54,323 nucleotides of DNA from Mycobacterium aquaticum (GTDB lineage: Bacteria > Actinomycetota > Actinomycetes > Mycobacteriales > Mycobacteriaceae): contig NZ_MVHF01000054.1 in the NCBI RefSeq assembly GCF_002086485.1, forward strand, positions 1 to 54,323, given 5' to 3'. The translations under genes and the position numbers were made by a program. The notes under the pieces are model-generated. The model was not told where the DNA came from. It did not search any database and saw nothing but the letters and a program-made list of their open reading frames with translations. Of this stretch, positions 40,769 through 48,801 are shown piece by piece (position 1 is the first letter of the stretch; each line of letters opens with the position of its first letter).

Positions 40769-42304
40769 TCACAGGACCACCCCGAGCGACTCAGCCACGA
40801 CACCAACGAGATCCCGCGCGGCAGGTGGGGTGACCGCATTCCCCGCAAGTCGAACCTGTTCCCGACGATTACCGAGCATCCGGTACCCCTCGGGGAAGTC
40901 CATCGCCCGTGAGTACTCGCGCGGTTCGAGCATCCGAAACCGGACATCATCGAGGCTGCCCGTGAACCCGGTTGCGATCCCGTCGGTTTCACGAGTGGTG
41001 CGCGCAGGGATCGGCTCAGCCGTCGACGTGGCGCGTTCCCGCCATGTCCCGCCGGACGGGGTGATCAGGCCGTGACGTTCCACCGTCGTGACCGTCGGTA
41101 GGGCTTCGCTGGCCGGGACAGTGCCGCCGGTGCCGTAGTAGCTGGTCACCAGACCGTGATGGTTGCCCGATGCGGTGACGGTGGCCAGCGGGTCGCTGAC
41201 GGCGCGTGCTGTGCTGCCGCCGCCGCGCAGTTCGGCGATGAACGCTGGCGGCTGCACCAGGGCGTGCCCCGCGCCATCGCTGACAACCGTCGTCAATGGT
41301 TCGACAGCGGGGTCAAGATCGCGGATGCGGTCGCGGAACTGCGTGAGGAACGCCAGCCCTGTCTCATTGCGCGCGGTCGCCGTGCGCATCGGCTCATCGG
41401 CAGGCCGCGCTGCCTTCCCGTCACGGCCTTCGACCGGAACCAGAAGCGGCCCCCAGTAGCGTTCGATGCCGGCGCGGATCCGTGCCATTGTCTTGTCCGC
41501 GAGGGGCTTTGACCGGTCACCGATCCTGGTGCCTTCCAGCGCCCAGTCGATGATCTCGGCGGCCGGTCGTGCGATCGGCTCCACAACCTGGTTGCGGCAC
41601 TTCACATGCGGGCAGACGTAAACGTACTGACTGCGGTACTTGCCGATCGTGTTGCCGGGCCTCTTCCACGACTGCATGGCACGCACCGGCCCGCACTCAG
41701 GGCAGATCGCCTGCGGCCGGATCACCCGCTGCAGGTCCGGTGCCCGGTTCCCTCGACGCCAGAACACGCAGTAGAACCGGTCCCGAGACTGCGGCGCGCC
41801 AGGCCCCAGCATCTGGGCGTGCATCGAGTTGAGCATCACCACCTGGTGCGAGTAGCCCAGCGATTCCATCGCGGACAGCCAGGCCCGGTAAGGCGGCCAC
41901 GCGGTCACCTCGACGACGTTCTCCACGATCACGGCCTCGTAGAGGAAGTACTCGGCGAACCGGACGACGTCCCACATGGTGGCTCGCGACCGCTCGGCCG
42001 CGGCATCGGGCAGTGTTTCCCCGAACAGGTCGGGCTGCTTGTCGGACTGCTTCACGCCTTGAGCGATGGAGTGTTTCGTGCACGACGGGGACAGCCACGC
42101 CATCTTGGCGGGCGGGAACAGTCGGGGCTCGTACTGGGAGATGTCGGCGCAGATGTGCTCGGCGTCGGGGTGATTCGCTGCGTGGGTGTCGATGGCCAGG
42201 TCCCAGTGATTGGCCGCCGCGACTAGCTGCACGCCCGGCACTTCCAGCGCACCCGTGCTCGATCCGCCAGCGCCGCAGAACATGTCGATCAGGGTGAGGG
42301 TCAT
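40769..42304 (-). CDS. C5 cytosine DNA methyltransferase
   Basis: 511 aa. Motif I FCGAGGSS (9-16), motif IV LSPSCTKHS with the catalytic Cys75 in PSC instead of the usual PPC/PCQ, motif VI ENVVEVT, motif VIII QSRDRFYCVF, and motif X GNAVTPPAA near the C-terminus. A Cys-containing insertion (CPECGPVRAMQSW) and several TTV/TVT repeats fill the target-recognition region. Probably protects phage DNA from host restriction or marks it for the phage. Overlaps the next gene by ATGA. Confidence 0.88.
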   Translation of the reverse strand: MTLTLIDMFCGAGGSSTGALEVPGVQLVAAANHWDLAIDTHAANHPDAEHICADISQYEPRLFPPAKMAWLSPSCTKHSIAQGVKQSDKQPDLFGETLPDAAAERSRATMWDVVRFAEYFLYEAVIVENVVEVTAWPPYRAWLSAMESLGYSHQVVMLNSMHAQMLGPGAPQSRDRFYCVFWRRGNRAPDLQRVIRPQAICPECGPVRAMQSWKRPGNTIGKYRSQYVYVCPHVKCRNQVVEPIARPAAEIIDWALEGTRIGDRSKPLADKTMARIRAGIERYWGPLLVPVEGRDGKAARPADEPMRTATARNETGLAFLTQFRDRIRDLDPAVEPLTTVVSDGAGHALVQPPAFIAELRGGGSTARAVSDPLATVTASGNHHGLVTSYYGTGGTVPASEALPTVTTVERHGLITPSGGTWRERATSTAEPIPARTTRETDGIATGFTGSLDDVRFRMLEPREYSRAMDFPEGYRMLGNRREQVRLAGNAVTPPAARDLVGVVAESLGVVL

Positions 42305-42981
42305 ACGCCCGCCTCAGTGCGGTCGGCCTTCTCCTCCATCAGTGCGGCAAGGATCGACAGCTTCATCCGGTGCCACACGGAATCGTCAATCACCGCCTGT
42401 CGGCGATCCGAACCCGACTGCCTATCAGGGTCGCCACCCGAGTACGCCCACAAGCACGACTCGCCACGGCGGTAGTTGACGGCGTACATGGTGCCGCCGC
42501 AATCCCTGTCGTCCAGGTAGATCGAGTCAGGCAGGCCAGTGACATAGTTGCGGACGTTCGGCACGTCGGTGATCGCGGCGAAGTCCTTGTTGGCCTGAGA
42601 TTCCCGATCAGCCTTCGTCCTCCGCGATGGAACTAAGCGGCCCGTCTTGCTGTCGATGCGCCAGCCGTCAGGCACCGGCAGATAGTCGGGGTCGCCGGGC
42701 CTGCGGTATTCCATCCGGGCGGGAACGCGAAAACCTAGGATGGTAGAGCTCTTGGCGAATATGGAGATGTAGGCGTCGGTGAGTTCTAGCCCGATGGATT
42801 CCGCTAGGACACGCACTCTTTCGAGATGGTCCGTGTATGCGGCCTGCCACCTGTCGTAGGCGTCGATCTGGTTCGGGTCGGTGGTCAGCCACCACACAGC
42901 GGGTAGTGCTGACTTGCTGGGGACGCCGTCGCCGACCAATGCCCTGGCCACGTCGAGGTCGTCGTAATCGATCGCTGTCAC
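42301..42981 (-). CDS. 226-aa protein upstream of the methyltransferase
   Basis: Acidic N-terminus (MTAIDYDDLDVARALVGDG), then a body with AAYTDHLERVRVLAESIGLEL, FRVPARMEYRRPGDPDYLPV and YLDDRDCGGTMYAVNYRRG. No family recognised. It is coupled to the methyltransferase by ATGA and may act with it, which is inference. Confidence 0.65.
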   Translation of the reverse strand: MTAIDYDDLDVARALVGDGVPSKSALPAVWWLTTDPNQIDAYDRWQAAYTDHLERVRVLAESIGLELTDAYISIFAKSSTILGFRVPARMEYRRPGDPDYLPVPDGWRIDSKTGRLVPSRRTKADRESQANKDFAAITDVPNVRNYVTGLPDSIYLDDRDCGGTMYAVNYRRGESCLWAYSGGDPDRQSGSDRRQAVIDDSVWHRMKLSILAALMEEKADRTEAGV

Positions 42982-43172
42982 TTTTCGGCTCCGTTCAGTT
43001 CAGCGGTGTAAGTAGTGCAGGTGCAGGGGGTTTCAGTACGTCCGGTGTGCTCGTAAAAGTCACCGACCTTCCGCCCCTCAGTGGATGGGGGTCCGTCGAC
43101 ACGCACAACACGGCATCGACGATCAGGGTGCGGTAGATGACCACAGTGGGCACACATGACACTGAGGGTCAT
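42978..43172 (-). CDS. 64-aa zinc-finger protein
   Basis: MTLSVMCAHCGHLPHPDRRC start: CAHCG followed by C and a later CTCT. Coupled on both sides by stop-start overlaps (TGATG before, ATGA after). Confidence 0.6.
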   Translation of the reverse strand: MTLSVMCAHCGHLPHPDRRCRVVRVDGPPSTEGRKVGDFYEHTGRTETPCTCTTYTAELNGAEK

Positions 43173-43327
43173 CAGCCGACCACCAACGTGATGATCAGGA
43201 GCGGGACCGTGAAGTAGATCGCGAACACAGTCCAGGCGTGACGGCTGATCTGCTCCATCCGCCAGTTCTCGCGGTATGCGACAACGAGTTCAGCGGTACC
43301 GGCGACAATCCATTCGAGGAGATTCAC
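43172..43327 (-). CDS. 51-aa single-TM protein
   Basis: GTG at 43327 overlaps the HNH stop (GTGA) and its own stop overlaps the next ATG (TGATG). MNLLEWIVAGTAELVVAYRE then a hydrophobic helix AWTVFAIYFTVPLLIITLVVG at the C-terminus. One of the family of tiny membrane genes in this prophage. Confidence 0.6.
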   Translation of the reverse strand: MNLLEWIVAGTAELVVAYRENWRMEQISRHAWTVFAIYFTVPLLIITLVVG

Positions 43328-43839
43328 GGCACCTCCTGGATGTCCACGACATGCCCCCGGTTGTAGATGGCATGCCGATCCGCATGCCCCCGGTTGTAGA
43401 TGGCATGCCGATCCGCGAACACTTCAGCACCATCACGATCCGGAAAATGGGATGGGTTACGAGCCCACACAGGGCAATCCGGGCACACAGCTGTCACCGG
43501 TGGTGGAAGTACGACTACCGTGCCGTCATCCTCCAGCAGGGACCGGCGCCGGTTGATCAGGACGGGAACAGTTTCCGGGCAATCCTCCGCCTGCGGGATC
43601 AACCACCCGCACTCGCGCGCAAGGTTCCGCTCCGACTCGGCGAATAGGTGACACGCAGTACAGGCGTGAATCCCGTTCGATGCCAGGTTCGTTGACTCGC
43701 GCTTAGAGCCGCCCATACCTCGGGGCCGGCGGTGGTGAATCTGCGTCGCTTGGTCACCGCCGCATGCCCACCGGATCTCGCACCGGCCGCCGGATCTTGT
43801 GGTGATGAGTTCCCGCACTGCGGGAGAGAATCCGGTCAC
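43324..43839 (-). CDS. HNH endonuclease with internal tandem duplication
   Basis: 171 aa. HNH core: GGRCEI (Cys20), Cys26, QIHHRRPRGMGGS (His35, His36), N51, N55, and HACTACH (Cys60, Cys63, His64). A second CPDCP pair lies near 119. The C-terminus has the 11-residue unit ADRHAIYNRGH twice, from a 33-bp tandem duplication (43350-43415). Early HNH proteins of this type may be homing-like or act in replication or recombination. Confidence 0.8.
   Translation of the reverse strand: MTGFSPAVRELITTRSGGRCEIRWACGGDQATQIHHRRPRGMGGSKRESTNLASNGIHACTACHLFAESERNLARECGWLIPQAEDCPETVPVLINRRRSLLEDDGTVVVLPPPVTAVCPDCPVWARNPSHFPDRDGAEVFADRHAIYNRGHADRHAIYNRGHVVDIQEVP
43350..43415. repeat. Perfect 33-bp tandem duplication
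   Basis: Two identical, adjacent copies (43350-43382 and 43383-43415) keep the frame and duplicate 11 residues near the end of the HNH protein. The identity at all third positions indicates a recent event. Confidence 0.95.
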
Positions 43840-44846
43840 GACGCCTCTCCCAATTCCTGCTGCACTGGCTCTGACTCAGCAGGTGGTGCTGCCTCCAGCA
43901 CTTGCGCGCGGGCCATGATGGCGTCCTGCACCGTCGGCCCATCCAACACACCGACGTTCAACACCTCACTGGCCTTGGCCTCACGCCAAACCCCGGTCAG
44001 CTCATCCTTCGACCCAGCACGATCCACCCGATCCAACAGATCCAGAACCCGGTCCTGCACCGATGCGAACTCCCGAACATGCGCCGTCTTCGGATCACAC
44101 TTCAAAATGTCGAACACCAACTGTTCCAACGTCATATCCGGAACACGCTTGGCCTTGTCCTCACCCGGAACGATCCCCGCATGCACCGAGCGGGCCCCGA
44201 TTATCTGCGGATGCTCACCACGCCCCAACCGCACCCACACCGACGCGTCGAACGCTAGATCCTTCTGCCCCTCCACCTTCCACGTCCGTCTGGTGGTGGG
44301 CTTACCGTTGTCCATCTCCATCTGATCAGCGCCCCGCGCCGTCATCACCGCAATTCCGGGGAATCTCATGAGGATCCGCATCAGGTCCTTGTGGCGGCCG
44401 TTGGCGAGGTTCCACAGGTCCGGGGTGATCTGAATCTCGGCTTCAGGATCCTTCTCGAGCTTCTTGCGGTTGGCGTCACGCCTCCTCGCCTTCGCATCCA
44501 CCCACTCCTTGAGGTCAGACCATTCGGCAGTCATGGAGTCGATCACCAGGACGACGGGTTTCTCGCCGGCGTCGACAGCGCGTTGGGCTTCATCCCGAGC
44601 GGCCTTGACCTGCTCGATGATGGAGGGCCAGGTGCCGTCATGCTCGACCACTTCGTACCGGGCTCCGGGGATGGCGCCGTACTCGTCGGCAGCACCTTCA
44701 CCCCAGTCGATCCAGAGTGTCCGGCCAACCTTGTCCGACGATGAGAGGACCGCAGCCGCCCACGATTTGCCCGCTTTCTCACCACCTTCAACGAGCAGCA
44801 GCGGCCAGGGAACAGAGCACGTTGGTGGTCTTGTCTTGAGGGTCAT
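43836..44846 (-). CDS. RecA-like ATPase (Sak4-like)
   Basis: 336 aa. Walker A GGEKAGKS (21-28) and Walker B VVLVIDSM (98-105), then an Arg/Lys-rich segment and a core with MTARGADQMEMD. Length and domain content match Sak4-like/RecA-type recombination ATPases of temperate phages. The C-terminal 60 residues are Glu/Ala-rich. Preceded by a 151-aa gene coupled by ATGA, likely its partner. Confidence 0.8.
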   Translation of the reverse strand: MTLKTRPPTCSVPWPLLLVEGGEKAGKSWAAAVLSSSDKVGRTLWIDWGEGAADEYGAIPGARYEVVEHDGTWPSIIEQVKAARDEAQRAVDAGEKPVVLVIDSMTAEWSDLKEWVDAKARRRDANRKKLEKDPEAEIQITPDLWNLANGRHKDLMRILMRFPGIAVMTARGADQMEMDNGKPTTRRTWKVEGQKDLAFDASVWVRLGRGEHPQIIGARSVHAGIVPGEDKAKRVPDMTLEQLVFDILKCDPKTAHVREFASVQDRVLDLLDRVDRAGSKDELTGVWREAKASEVLNVGVLDGPTVQDAIMARAQVLEAAPPAESEPVQQELGEAS

Positions 44847-45298
44847 TGTTCGATCTGCCTCAGCCCGTCAAGGGACACCTGACCACTCGTCAACAACTGG
44901 GCCACGAGGAACGGCGTCTCATCGTTGCCCTTAACCGCCAGATACGGCTCCCCCTGCTTCACCGCCATGAAGTCGACCGGTTCACCGTTCCAATGCACCT
45001 GGCCGTCAATCTCACTGAAGGTCTTTAGGAACGCGGGGTTGACCGATTCGACGATCTCGTCAGGGTGGTGTTCTTTCACCCACGCCAGCAACGCCCGATC
45101 ATCGGACACGACAATGGACTTGCGGCCCTTCACCCACGACGCTTTGCACAGCACCTGATCGCCGTGCCGACCGGCGACGGTGTCACCGAACGGCAACGCC
45201 TGCAGTTCCTGCTTCGCCAGCGCCAGCAGTTCCCCCGCCCGCTTCTGGATGTATTGGAATACGCCAGCTCTCGTGGCGGCGTCGTGCAGTTCGGTCAT
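44843..45298 (-). CDS. 151-aa protein, probable recombination partner
   Basis: Helical N-terminus (VFQYIQKRAGELLALAKQELQ), then beta-rich SWVKGRKSIVVSDDRALLAWV and EIDGQVHWNGEPVDFMAV. Overlap with the RecA-like gene suggests a joint role, perhaps DNA binding. ATG at 45298 is better placed than a GTG/ATG seven codons upstream. Confidence 0.65.
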   Translation of the reverse strand: MTELHDAATRAGVFQYIQKRAGELLALAKQELQALPFGDTVAGRHGDQVLCKASWVKGRKSIVVSDDRALLAWVKEHHPDEIVESVNPAFLKTFSEIDGQVHWNGEPVDFMAVKQGEPYLAVKGNDETPFLVAQLLTSGQVSLDGLRQIEQ

Positions 45299-45456
45299 CG
45301 TCTTGCCCTCTTCTCCCAATCGGCTATCGCCGCAGTAACTTGCTCATCTGTCCACTCGTAATCACCGAACGGCAGGGCCCTTTGATGCGGACCCTCATGG
45401 CCTTCCTGGTGTTCGCACTGGCCGCCCGACAGTGTTCGGGCCTTGCACTGATTCAC
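45295..45456 (-). CDS. 53-aa Cys/His protein
   Basis: MNQCKARTLSGGQCEHQEG with GHEGPH and YEWTDEQVTAAIADW: a CxxxxxxxxxC...H..GxxGPH motif common in small actinophage proteins. GTG at 45456 overlaps the preceding stop (GTGA) and its stop overlaps the next ATG (ATGA). Too short for most gene finders but well supported by both overlaps. Confidence 0.7.
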   Translation of the reverse strand: MNQCKARTLSGGQCEHQEGHEGPHQRALPFGDYEWTDEQVTAAIADWEKRARR

Positions 45457-45659
45457 GCCGACCTCGCGATGAGTTTGCGTTTCGCTGTGACGAGGTGTCC
45501 GCCTGTCACCCTGATGGACGTCAACGCTGCAGCGAGCTGGTCATCGCCGATCTCGTCGTACAGCCGGTCGATCTTGATGTACGCCTGGGCGAGAAGGTCC
45601 CGCACCTGCGTGAAATCCGAGTCGACGTCATGCTCAACTTCGACAGGCCAGTAGGTCAT
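45453..45659 (-). CDS. 68-aa helical protein
   Basis: Helical and acidic-to-basic (DFTQVRDLLAQAYIKIDRLYD, then HLVTAKRKLIARSA). ATG overlaps the WhiB stop (ATGA). Unknown function. Confidence 0.65.
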   Translation of the reverse strand: MTYWPVEVEHDVDSDFTQVRDLLAQAYIKIDRLYDEIGDDQLAAALTSIRVTGGHLVTAKRKLIARSA

Positions 45660-46090
45660 GCCGCACCATCCTTGGACCGCTTCGCCCGCACCCGTGCCGC
45701 ATACTCACGTCCCCGGCGAAGCTCATTCGTCTTCCGGCACTCGTCCGAGCAGTACCGGTGCCAACCGCCCCGTTTCACAAACTCTTTCGAGCATTCGTTG
45801 CACTGCGCGAAAGCCTTGTCGGATCGGCCGCTGCGCAATCCGGTGCGTTCACGCTCAGTCAGCCCACCCCAAATGCCCGATTCTTCAGGGTGATCCATCC
45901 CGTACTGCAAGCACTCGGAACGCACCGTGCATCCCACGCACACTTCGCGGGCTTCGAGAATCTGTTGCGGTGGTGTGTTCTTCTCCGGATACCAGAGGTC
46001 TGGCCTGCCGTACCTCCTGCACGCTCCTCGCGCCTGCCACGGGTCGCGATTGACGATTCTGACAATGCCGGATCCGATGACTGCGCTCAC
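45656..46090 (-). CDS. WhiB-family regulator with extra C-terminal zinc finger
   Basis: 144 aa. The first 90 residues are a WhiB domain: ARGACRR (Cys24), REVCVGCTVRSEC (Cys51, Cys54, Cys60) for the 4Fe-4S cluster, and the GIWGG turn (72-76). Residues 95-125 add a second four-Cys site (CNEC at 97-100, CSDEC at 114-118) like a treble-clef zinc finger. WhiB proteins regulate transcription with the housekeeping sigma factor in actinobacteria; phage copies such as that of TM4 interfere with host WhiB. ATG overlaps the upstream HTH stop (ATGA). Confidence 0.9.
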   Translation of the reverse strand: MSAVIGSGIVRIVNRDPWQARGACRRYGRPDLWYPEKNTPPQQILEAREVCVGCTVRSECLQYGMDHPEESGIWGGLTERERTGLRSGRSDKAFAQCNECSKEFVKRGGWHRYCSDECRKTNELRRGREYAARVRAKRSKDGAA

Positions 46091-46818
46091 GCCGCGGCCC
46101 TCCTCTTCTCCCGTGAGATCGCGACTTTCAGTGACGCCACCTTCATGCCCAGTGCCTTGGCGATCTGCTCTTCACTCCGGCCAAGTTCCCGGTATTCCTC
46201 AACACGTTCGAGGAGTGGCACGCGTTCCTCTGCGCCGATGTCGGGTACCTCGTCAGGGTCGTCGATGTCCTCCCACGCGAGCGGGGGCACCCAACCCGAT
46301 GCGGCAGCACGGCGCCGCGATTGTTCCGACGGCCCCGGCTTCATTGCGAGCCGGTCGAATACCTCCATCACCGCGAGCGCTACCCGCGCCGTCACGAAAT
46401 CCTGCTGCCCGAGTGCCTTCATTCGGGACTGCACGACGCCGAGTTCTCTCGCGATGACTCTTTGCGGCCACCCGATAGCCCCGAGCGCCTGCAGTCGACG
46501 GCGCGTGCCGATGGCGCTGATGTCGGTACCGGTCGGAACGAGCCCGTCGGGGACGGGGATGGCGAGCATCTTCGCCTCGGTGGCCCGCTGCAGCTTGCCG
46601 CCGGCCTCGATCTGCAGGATGGCCGCCTTGGAGACGCCGCTGGCGTAGAACGTGTTGCGTTGCACGCCGAGGGAACGCAGCAGGTTGTATCGCTCACGAG
46701 TGCGGTCGGCGGTGACGTATCCGCGTAGGGGCGCTGCCCGATAGTGCTTGGTGCACAGGCCCTGATCGCCAGACTCACGGGCGCTGTTGGGGCAATTGGG
46801 CCTGGCGCAGGTGCTCAT
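46087..46818 (-). CDS. HTH DNA-binding protein with N-terminal zinc motif
   Basis: 243 aa. N-terminus CARPNCPNSAR..CTKHYR (zinc-type). Core with KAAILQIEAGG, IGTRRRLQALGAIGWPQRVI and a repressor-like HTH (ARELGVVQSRMKALGQ). C-terminal helical stretch EERVPLLERVEEYRELGRSE and a second HTH-like ending (IAKALGMKVASLKVAI). Proteins of this design sit next to WhiB in several mycobacteriophages. Regulator or replication accessory protein. Confidence 0.75.
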   Translation of the reverse strand: MSTCARPNCPNSARESGDQGLCTKHYRAAPLRGYVTADRTRERYNLLRSLGVQRNTFYASGVSKAAILQIEAGGKLQRATEAKMLAIPVPDGLVPTGTDISAIGTRRRLQALGAIGWPQRVIARELGVVQSRMKALGQQDFVTARVALAVMEVFDRLAMKPGPSEQSRRRAAASGWVPPLAWEDIDDPDEVPDIGAEERVPLLERVEEYRELGRSEEQIAKALGMKVASLKVAISREKRRAAA

Positions 46819-46943
46819 GGCTGCACCCACACGATGGTTGTGGTGTCCGGTGGGGTGAAGTACAGCCCGTACACCGCGACACCAACGAGGGCCCCGAAGA
46901 GGACCATCCAGCACAGGCCGTCAGCGATAAACCTTCGGATCAC
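46815..46943 (-). CDS. 42-aa single-TM protein
   Basis: GTG at 46943 overlaps the preceding stop (GTGA) and the stop overlaps the next ATG (ATGA). MIRRFIADGLCWMVLFGALV then VGVAVYGLYF: a single hydrophobic helix after a basic start, with a short polar tail. Unknown function. Confidence 0.6.
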   Translation of the reverse strand: MIRRFIADGLCWMVLFGALVGVAVYGLYFTPPDTTTIVWVQP

Positions 46944-47398
46944 GCCGCATCACCCGATTCGCGGACGAGTTCGACCACCCTTGCGCGTAATTCGGTGGGG
47001 AGCGCTGAGAACCGCGCCTCGACCAGTTCATTGGCAAGGCGTTCCCGAATCTCCTGGTACTGGTCCCAGTACCGCTGAGCCAGCTCCTCAAGTGCGCGCG
47101 ATTCGACCGTTTTGTCACCAGCCGCACCGAGGTTCGCGTCGAACAGAGAGGCGACATGACGGAGGCAAACTACACGGGTGATCGTGATGTCACTCGTCTG
47201 ATGGCCTCGGTAAGCAGTCATCACTGCATCGGGAGTTCCAACACGGAATCCGTTGTTGCTAACTGACTTGACTACAGCCACCGGCTCCCCGCACGGGATC
47301 TTGTTGGTCCGCTTAGTCTGCGTGCAGGTCAACCCATCGCCGGGCCGCCAAGCACGGATGAGCGTCCAGGGATCAACCGCGCTCCAGTCGTCGCTCAT
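46940..47398 (-). CDS. 152-aa protein, unknown function
   Basis: MSDDWSAVDPWTLIRAWRPG start; a Cys pair (TCTQTKRTNKIPC) and VVCLRHV; then a long C-terminal helix (QYQEIRERLANELVEARF). ATG overlaps the previous stop (ATGA). No family recognised. Confidence 0.65.
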   Translation of the reverse strand: MSDDWSAVDPWTLIRAWRPGDGLTCTQTKRTNKIPCGEPVAVVKSVSNNGFRVGTPDAVMTAYRGHQTSDITITRVVCLRHVASLFDANLGAAGDKTVESRALEELAQRYWDQYQEIRERLANELVEARFSALPTELRARVVELVRESGDAA

Positions 47399-47730
47399 CC
47401 GAGTACTCCTGCGCATCCACCCGGGCCGGCCAAGGGTGGGTTCATGGACCCGTCAGGGATGATGCAACGTAGGGGTTGCCAGTAGTAGCCGATGCGGAAG
47501 GTGTTGAGGCGACTACCGTCTGGGAATGTGCGGCCCTCACAATAGGCACCCCACGATGACGAGCTGAGTCCTGCACCGTTACCTGGGCACCAGAACGGTG
47601 GTACCGGAGTGAACGGATCCGGCAATGCCTCAGCACGAGCCGCCCAACCAACACCCGTACCAACAAGCACCGCAGCCGACAAGGTCGCGACAATCCAACG
47701 GGCAGTGCGCTTATGAACAGTCCTGTACAT
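47395..47730 (-). CDS. Secreted cysteine-rich protein (mycobacterial type)
   Basis: 111 aa: a basic N-terminus and signal peptide (WIVATLSAAVLVGTGVGW, A-x-A near residue 35), then a mature part with four Cys and the mycobacterial secreted-protein pattern PDPFTPVPPFWCPGNG, WGAYCEG, WQPLRC, PPLAGPGGC. Start ATG 47730 (or GTG 47733) overlaps the previous stop. Similar genes are typical of mycobacterial chromosomes, suggesting transfer from the host. Possible cell-surface modification or superinfection role. Confidence 0.75.
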   Translation of the reverse strand: MYRTVHKRTARWIVATLSAAVLVGTGVGWAARAEALPDPFTPVPPFWCPGNGAGLSSSSWGAYCEGRTFPDGSRLNTFRIGYYWQPLRCIIPDGSMNPPLAGPGGCAGVLG

Positions 47731-47939
47731 CACGCCGACACCGCCAGCTCTTCGGCCTGGTGACGACCAACGTAGCTACCGGGATCGATTTCAGCGCTGG
47801 CGGAATGCCTTCCCACCGCGCCGTCCTCCACCCGGATCGGCCTGGCACCTTCCATGCGGAACAACACTCGCTCCAGGGGTGTCGCCCACGCTGGTGTAGG
47901 CCAGAGGGTTTCAGTGGTTGATACGCTCGGTGTAGACAT
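47730..47939 (-). CDS. 69-aa protein, unknown function
   Basis: Thr/Ser/Pro-rich start (MSTPSVSTTETLWPTPAWA), then VLFRMEGARPIRVEDG. AGAGGAAACC lies 6 nt before the ATG. Co-translated with the secreted protein. Unknown. Confidence 0.6.
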   Translation of the reverse strand: MSTPSVSTTETLWPTPAWATPLERVLFRMEGARPIRVEDGAVGRHSASAEIDPGSYVGRHQAEELAVSA

Positions 47940-47979
47940 CGGATTGGTTTCCTCTCATCTGGTTGGTTTTCCGGTGTTT

Positions 47980-48010
47980 CGGCGGGTCGTCGGGCAAGGA
48001 CGACCCGCCG
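47980..48010 (-). terminator. Strong hairpin after the 48-50 kb gene set
   Basis: CGGCGGGTCGTC / GACGACCCGCCG, a perfect 12-bp stem with a 7-nt loop, directly behind the stop of the 262-aa gene. No T-run follows on the minus strand, so it may act as a T-less mycobacterial-type terminator or an mRNA-protecting element. Confidence 0.5.
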
Positions 48011-48012
48011 AC

Positions 48013-48801
48013 CTACTTAGTGACGTGCAACTTGGCGAGCAGCGAACTGGCAATGCCCTGGTCGACCACAAACGGCGGCATTCCGCGCCCTTCGAGACGC
48101 GTTCTTACGGCCGTGATGTGCGCGGCCAGATCCTCATGCGAGACAAGGCGATCCGGCTCGGACTCATCTGCCTCGAACTGGGCAGCTAGGTCACGCAGTT
48201 CGGCGACGAGCTGCTGGCACCGTTCCAACGGTGGCCGCGTCCCATCGAGCCCGACGAACCACTCCAACCCGAGCGCAGCTTCGTACAGCAGATCCGACGG
48301 TGGGCGTTCCGGGGAGGGTGACTCGGGGCCACCCACCTCCCCGGAACTATCCGCGCGCTGCGTCCCCTCAGCACGCGACAAGTAGGCTTCCATCCCGGAG
48401 CAGTCCGGCTTGCCACACGTGACGCAAACAGGCTCCAGGTAGTTCGTCGGCGGCTCATCGCTGGCAGCCCGGTCGAACAGTTCGTTGGCTTCCCACGCCT
48501 CACGCTCATCAGACGCCGACTTCAACGCATCAGCAATCGCCCTGTCCCGCTTCTGCTTCGGTAGGCAGAGCTTGGTGATCTCGAAGAACTTGTCTGGGTC
48601 AACCTTGAGCAGAGCTACAGCGTTCTCGTCACGAGCATCGAACACCCGCCCACCCGACCCGTCATCGCGCCAACCAGGATCAGCCAGCAGGTTCGGTGGC
48701 GTGTGATCCATCGGGCACAGGGTTCGAGCAGCCAAGTCGATACCATCAGCGACAGCATTCAAGACGGCATCAACAACCGGCCAAAACCACCGCCCCGTCA
48801 C
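48013..48801 (-). CDS. 262-aa protein, unknown function
   Basis: An N-terminal hydrophobic helix (WFWPVVDAVLNAVADGIDLA), PDKFFEITKLCLPKQKRDRA, a CVTCGKPDC zinc-type site at about 130-138, a disordered Glu/Pro linker and a helical C-terminus (RCQQLVAELRDLAAQFEADE). GTG start overlaps the previous stop (GTGA). Last gene before the hairpin at 47980. Confidence 0.65.
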   Translation of the reverse strand: MTGRWFWPVVDAVLNAVADGIDLAARTLCPMDHTPPNLLADPGWRDDGSGGRVFDARDENAVALLKVDPDKFFEITKLCLPKQKRDRAIADALKSASDEREAWEANELFDRAASDEPPTNYLEPVCVTCGKPDCSGMEAYLSRAEGTQRADSSGEVGGPESPSPERPPSDLLYEAALGLEWFVGLDGTRPPLERCQQLVAELRDLAAQFEADESEPDRLVSHEDLAAHITAVRTRLEGRGMPPFVVDQGIASSLLAKLHVTK

